In this document: in pieces, positions 59,435 to 64,000 of the stretch
Position numbering within the stretch: the stretch's first letter is position 1
Layout of the letters: each line of letters begins with the position of its first letter
DNA from: Gnetum montanum
Taxonomy: Eukaryota; Streptophyta; Gnetopsida; Gnetales; Gnetaceae
Assembly (NCBI GenBank): GCA_015680685.1
Contig: MNCI01004126.1
Coordinates: 312,996-376,995, forward strand
Direction of reading: 5' to 3'
DNA length: 64,000 bases
Made by a program: the position numbers and the translations under genes
Notes under the pieces: generated by a model
What the model saw: the letters and a program-made list of their open reading frames with translations, nothing else
The model's database searches: none
Told to the model about the DNA's origin: nothing

Positions 59435-60372
59435 CATATGGTTGCAATGGAGTTTCACTTGGATAATATTGTTGGTGCTGATGAAACTGCCTAGGATTAC
59501 CTTGAGGATGAGGCAATCTTCTAGGTGTTTGTCTTTTTGCTAGTCATGGATTCAAAGCATACACCCCAGACTCCTATAAGTGTGACACGATGGGGCAACA
59601 TCCTTTAGGATGTTCATATTGGTAGATGTCACATCCAACATCATCATCTAATTTAGTTTCTGCAACTTTATCTACTGCAGCAATCTTGTCCTTACCCCTA
59701 TGATTGGCATGTTTAGCTTCCTTTCATCTCTTGCAATTATGATCACTAACTTGTTCTTTGGACTCTTCAGCAATTTTTAGAACAACTTGAAATCTACTAT
59801 CCATAGAGTCCCATAACTGGTCTACCTTAGCTGAAATTTTAGAGGTATATTTTTCAATCAATAAGGTTTTTTGGTTCACCACCTCATCAAGTGATGATTC
59901 CTCCTCACTATCACAAAATTGAACCTTCCTCTTGTGAAAGGAAGGATCTTGATTATATTCTTCTGCACTTTCATGTTTCCTCAACTCTCCTTCTTCCTTT
60001 GCTACCTACTTGATCAACCATTGAATTTGATAGACTCTTAACTTCGACAATCACTCTTAGGCATAGATTCCAAGAGTTCTCCTTATTTCTGATTGGAGCC
60101 CATCTATTATGTGGTGATGTTTTTCCTGAGAATAACCATGGCCAAGGCATCAATGTAATAATGAATAATATCTACCCATGATGGCATCTAAAAACTTATG
60201 TGTTCCTTGCATCCATTCTTGGATCTTCCTCCTCAAGTTGGACACTTGGGAGTACATTTGATATTTGTCATTGAATAGTTTAAGCATTGTATTCCACCAA
60301 CAAATTGATTCTAGCTTTAAGGACCGATACTAACTTTCTACTTCTTTAATGAGTGTCCTAGGAAACAACTTA
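59435..60372 (-). pseudogene. E2 gag core (antisense), truncated
   Basis: The knuckle-like motif at 59595-59633 (reverse) reads C-D-I-Y-Q-Y-E-H-P-K-G-C-C, the same Tyr-for-Cys form as E1. Upstream, 'DQLWDSMDSRFQVVLKIAEE' matches E1 gag, then capsid-core remnants ('LFPRTLIKEVES'). Homology ends abruptly at about 60372. The N-terminal half and the 5' LTR are missing. Confidence 0.82.
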
Positions 60373-60779
60373 ATCAGTTAATCAATGATTTATCATCGAC
60401 TTAGAAAACTATGGTTTCATGCTTCCTTATGATTTGCAGGAGGTTTTTACCCTCCCTAAAGCATAGTTTGAGAAATCTACCATTAATCACAATCTCTGCA
60501 CTAAATCACAATGCAACATTGAAGCCCATGCAAAATCAGATAGGACATTTAATCTAATAAATAGTGATATATTTTTATTGATTTTTTAAGTTTGCTGTAT
60601 CTTTTATTACTAATTCTGATGCTAACGAAAATTGAAATTTCTTTATTTCATTTTTTACTCTAAGTGAGGCCTTGGATTAAAAAAATTGGAAATGGTGGAT
60701 ATAACTGTCTATTTTGCAAATATTCACTATTTTAATTTGATTCTTACATCAATTTATTCAAATTTTTCTTAAGGGCTAC
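60373..60779. other. Unassigned sequence beyond the E2 breakpoint
   Basis: AT-rich; no gene or repeat recognised. Forms the junction between truncated E2 and duplication copy B. Confidence 0.4.
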
Positions 60780-62770
60780 TGATTTGTTGATCCGATCAGA
60801 TTTTTCAATGTATGATGCCTCTTAAATTAGAAATTAAAATAATAATAAAGTACCTTCAGAGTGGACCAAGGGATCAGAACAGGCATTTTTTAATTCTCTG
60901 GTGAACCTGAGACGCCTCTTAAATTAGAAATTAAAATACCAATGACGTACCTTCGAAGATGGAAGATGGGATCGGAACACGCCCTTTTTTAATTATCTTT
61001 GGTGATCAAAGATTCCCCAACAAGTAATCAGGATCCAGTTGACCAAGATTTGAAGATTAAAATAACGTCGCGCGACGGAATTCTTCTTATTCCAGCAATG
61101 GCGATTCCCTATTTCAGTCCAGGAGCAGTTGCACCGCCCACCGAGACATCCCCTCGTCGCACTCTTGCATGTTGCATCACATGCGTCAGCCCCCGTATGT
61201 TCCCATCTGTCGAAACAAGAATCCTTGTATCCGGAGTCGCCGTTTTGTGCCAAAATGGTATTGATGCGCAGACCATAGTTTTCAATTACAATCACTGTCG
61301 GTTTCCATTTTTTCAGGCCTCACGCACATGAATATATTTTATTTTAGGTAACACTTGTTTGTTATCGTGTTGACTTTGCATAACTTATTTGGGGCATAGC
61401 GCATGTTTTAGTTAACAATCGTTTGCCCCGGTGATGAAAGTAGAACGATGGTTTGCCTAATAAAAAATGGTGATGAAAAGTATGACGATGGTAAAAATGA
61501 GGAATGTCGCTCCAAACATTTACTTTTAATAATGTATTAATTAATGTTCATTACATTACACATCATGCAAAATCAGAAACATTGCAAACATCGCAGTTAA
61601 CAATTGCCCTCTCTCTCGCACAATTGTTATCACGTGTCAAATATGATGAAATGTTAACGATTTTTATAGTGCGCATCAAACTTTTTACACCCCACTGCAT
61701 TAGTAAGCATTTATGTAGATCATAAATCTGTGATTGAACTTTCAATGTGATTTATACATTGCAGTGAAGCAACCCCGTGGATCTCTCTCTCCAATGAAAA
61801 CAAAATGCAACAACAAACCGGTGGCTCTCTCTTCAATGAAAACAAAATGCAACAACAAAATTAGCGTAACATCAAGTACACACATCATATTCCTTTTCTT
61901 TTTTTTCTCTGAAAATATTGAGAGCATAATTAATTATTCCAGCATTTATGCATTGTGTGGTTCAGACTCCAAAAATAAGTGAGTTCATGGTTTTGATTCC
62001 CTGGAATCAGTTGCCTAAGAGATTGAATTTTTCTTTAGTCATAATTTATTAGGTATAGTTTTTTTATAGTTTGATTTCCTAGTAGTTATTTTGGAGTTCA
62101 TATATTTGTGTATGTTGTATATTCCAAACTCTTTGATAAATGCAATTTCATAATGTGTTGCGCATTCCAAACCTTTTGATAAATAAAATTTCATAATGCC
62201 TTACAAATCTAAATCTAAATATTAATATTGAGACTAACGTATTACATCTGAAAAATGAATCAAAGGATTTACTGGACCCTTGTAAGGAAATTTTAGCTAT
62301 GTCAAAAATAAATTCAAGATAAGGTCTCAAAGGCCCAGCTGAATTAAACCTTGGAACATAGAGGATTTATATTATACTTAAATATTACAAAACATGAGGA
62401 TCATTAATAACATGACTTTCATTTTCAATAATATACAATCTTTAAGTAGGCCCCTACGCAAAAAAGCAATTATTATATATTAATGCAGGGCTATTTATTT
62501 TTTTGAAAACAGTTAACAATAATGACCTCTTTCATGGTTTGTGTTGTACTGTATCCATAAATATTAATTTGGGACGGGTCATAAAGCTTTAAAGTTATCA
62601 TGCATGCTGGTTTTTTTTTTTTTCTAAATTCCCTAGCATCCGATGGTCATAAAAGAGAATATGATGCGTGCAGTTCTCACTGGTACTTCGCTGTTGCAAA
62701 CCGTTTCCTCGAAAACAGAAAACGAGCGAGGGTAAATGAGACTTTTATGATTTACTATTTTAAAATTTAC
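60780..62770. repeat. Segmental duplication, copy B
   Basis: Collinear with 28080-29700 plus 30385-31170. It has two rather than six units of the irregular tandem array. A local duplication, CAATGAAAACAAAATGCAAC, occurs at about 61792 and 61832. Homology fades after about 62770, so no UGT copy follows it here. Confidence 0.8.
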
Positions 62771-63240
62771 TAGTTACTTGCTGCTGCCACTGGTCTGTGC
62801 CATTATCGTTGCAAACGCTGCTGCATCCAACACTGAGATCTGTTCCATCGTCTACCACCGTCATTCACAGTTGCTGACAGGTACAAAACCTTTGCTACTG
62901 CAAGGACGAAAACCCTGCTACTGCTGCTGCAACCATAGACCACCAGCCGCTGACCATCGGCGGCTGCTGCAGAAACACGCTGCCTCCGTTTGCGCTGACT
63001 GGCCATGCGTACCGCCGGCACACCACCACCGTGGAGAGAGACAGGCCGTTGCAGTCAGTAGAAGAGAAGGCCGTATGATCTGCTACATGTGGTCGCTGTC
63101 ACATGCAGCTCATAGCTCAAAGCAATCATTGTTGTTTTGTTGTGTGCACTGCCTCGGCCCATGCGCCGTTAACGCCTGCGCCCCCTACGTACGTCATCGT
63201 TTGCCGCCACGCTGTCGTGCCTACTGACCGTCGTCCGTTG
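62771..63240 (+). other. Uncharacterised GC-rich stretch with an open frame
   Basis: A frame of 149 codons (62778-63227) starts M-L-L-P-L-V-C-A and is rich in Cys, His and Ala. No domain recognised; it could be chance in GC-rich DNA. A plant signal-peptide-like start is possible, but nothing else supports a gene. Confidence 0.2.
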
Positions 63241-63251
63241 TGTGGAGGAAG

Positions 63252-63341
63252 GAAAAATAGAACCTCACATAGGTGATGCTACTACGGTTAAGGAAAGAAA
63301 AATAGAACCTCACATAGGTGATGCTACTACAGTTAACATGT
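63252..63341. repeat. 45-bp tandem duplication
   Basis: GAAAAATAGAACCTCACATA followed by GGTGATGCTACTAC occurs twice, 45 bp apart. The unit is an exact multiple of three and stays open in one forward frame. Confidence 0.85.
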
Positions 63342-63439
63342 TAACATGCACACATGTTGCCATCTATCACTGTCGAAACCTCCATGCCACGCATAGCTGT
63401 TGTGTTGACATCGTCACATTGACTACTTGCTAAGTATCG

Positions 63440-63512
63440 GTTCTCGTGTGATCGTGAGAGAGAAAGAGAGCGAGAGAGAGAAAGAGAGAGGGAGAGGATG
63501 GGAGAGAGAGAG
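63440..63512. repeat. GA-rich microsatellite
   Basis: Nearly pure purine run of GAGA with AAAG and GGGA interruptions. Confidence 0.9.
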
Positions 63513-64000
63513 CATCCATCAACTCAGATGCACTCTGTCTAACCTTGACTTCTGTTCCCCCACTTTCTTGCAACTACTGACCAACACTTGTAGCATGTAG
63601 TTCAAAGGTGCTATTGCTAGAGAGAGGGGAAGCTACCCGATGATATCTATCACTAGTCATGGTCTCCCCTTATAGCCGCTCATTTGATAGTCTACCATCC
63701 TCACATTGGTGTAACTGCCACCACATTGGTGCTATATATAACTTTGGTCATTACGTCCACCACCTGGGCCATTAGGCAACTTTCGTAATGCTCAACACCA
63801 CATAACTTTGGCCGTAACACCCACCACCTGAGTTGTTACATAACTTCCGTTATGGTCGGGACCGCCACCTCAACCACCACCCACATTTTGCACAAATGTC
63901 ACAAATCAAATTTATAAAAGGTAATAAAGAGAAGAGATTGTAAATTTTAGAAAAAAAATTGGAAGCATAATATTGAAAAAATTGAGTACATAGCATGCAT
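63513..64000. repeat. Unassigned sequence with a 64-bp imperfect duplication
   Basis: ATAACTTTGGTC and ATAACTTTGGCC start units at 63738 and 63802, each followed by CCACCACCTG and an AACTTYCGT motif. No gene seen up to the window edge. Confidence 0.6.

Larger units (their letters stand above)
34850..60372 (-). mobile_element. E2: gag-pol LTR element, reverse strand, 5'-truncated and interrupted three times
   Basis: Pieces in reverse-strand order are gag (60372-59430, 58591-57975), protease (57960-57575), RT fragment (49151-48600), RNase H (48600-48240), integrase (48130-47020), noncoding region (46851-46900 and 37624-35701) and 3' LTR (35690-34850). The breaks are exactly the insertions of the solo LTR, E4 and E3, each with its own 5-bp target duplication. 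Removing them restores a gag-PR-RT-RH-INT order like that of E1. No 5' LTR exists: homology stops inside gag at about 60372. It must be older than the three insertions. Confidence 0.88.

Noticed and set aside
62778-63227. 149-codon frame as a new secreted protein gene
   Set aside because: No domain, no conserved copy and no promoter evidence; kept only as an uncharacterised stretch.
1-64000. tRNA, rRNA or known small RNA genes
   Set aside because: None found by eye; the tRNA-Asp-like matches are 18-20 nt primer sites only.

Overview
This is nuclear DNA from a land plant with a large, repeat-dense genome. The evidence is nested LTR retrotransposons with plant-type tRNA-Asp primer sites, L1-type LINEs, and one intact plant family-1 glycosyltransferase gene. 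I cannot name the species; a gymnosperm-like genome would fit, but nothing here proves it. Almost all retroelement reading frames are broken, often where TGG became TAG or TGA.

Layout. 1-2992: 3' part of an L1-type LINE (LINE-A, +). 2993-5287: unassigned. 5288-15018: complete LTR element E1 (+, target duplication ATATG) with gag-PR-RT-RNaseH-INT. 15630-17352 and 25002-25510: antisense LINE-B, with an opposing LINE fragment that forms a long inverted repeat. 17353-25001: element E5 (-, duplication AAGAT), inserted into LINE-B. 25487-25890: a patchwork scar. 28080-31170: a segment duplicated at 60780-62770. 31513-32904: the only intact conventional gene, a GC-rich intronless UDP-glycosyltransferase. 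34850-60372: reverse-strand gag-pol element E2, truncated at its 5' end and interrupted by E3 (37625-46845, +, duplication GTTAG), E4 (49152-57569, +, duplication ATGGA) and a solo LTR (58592-59429, -, duplication CTACT). 62770-64000: uncharacterised sequence with short tandem repeats.

The most interesting content is the architecture of E3, E4 and E5. They share LTR ends (TGATGA...TCATCA), a gag type and conserved noncoding blocks with the gag-pol elements E1 and E2; the tRNA-Asp primer site is seen in E1, E3 and E5, falls in the assembly gap in E4, and is lost with the 5' end of E2. E3-E5 carry no pol at all. Instead they carry a second open reading frame of about 910 codons (called aORF here): a basic N-terminus, a globular domain, a second conserved domain, and a long coiled coil. 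In front of aORF lies what looks like a second promoter. It repeats the motif array of that element's own LTR U3: GATATC palindromes in E4 and E5, and a different motif in E3. It is followed by a TATA-like box (clear in E4 and E5) and by a branch-point plus 3' splice-site signal abutting the ATG. This suggests mobilisation in trans by gag-pol relatives, plus a separately expressed accessory protein. Transcription, splicing and trans-mobilisation are inferences from sequence alone.
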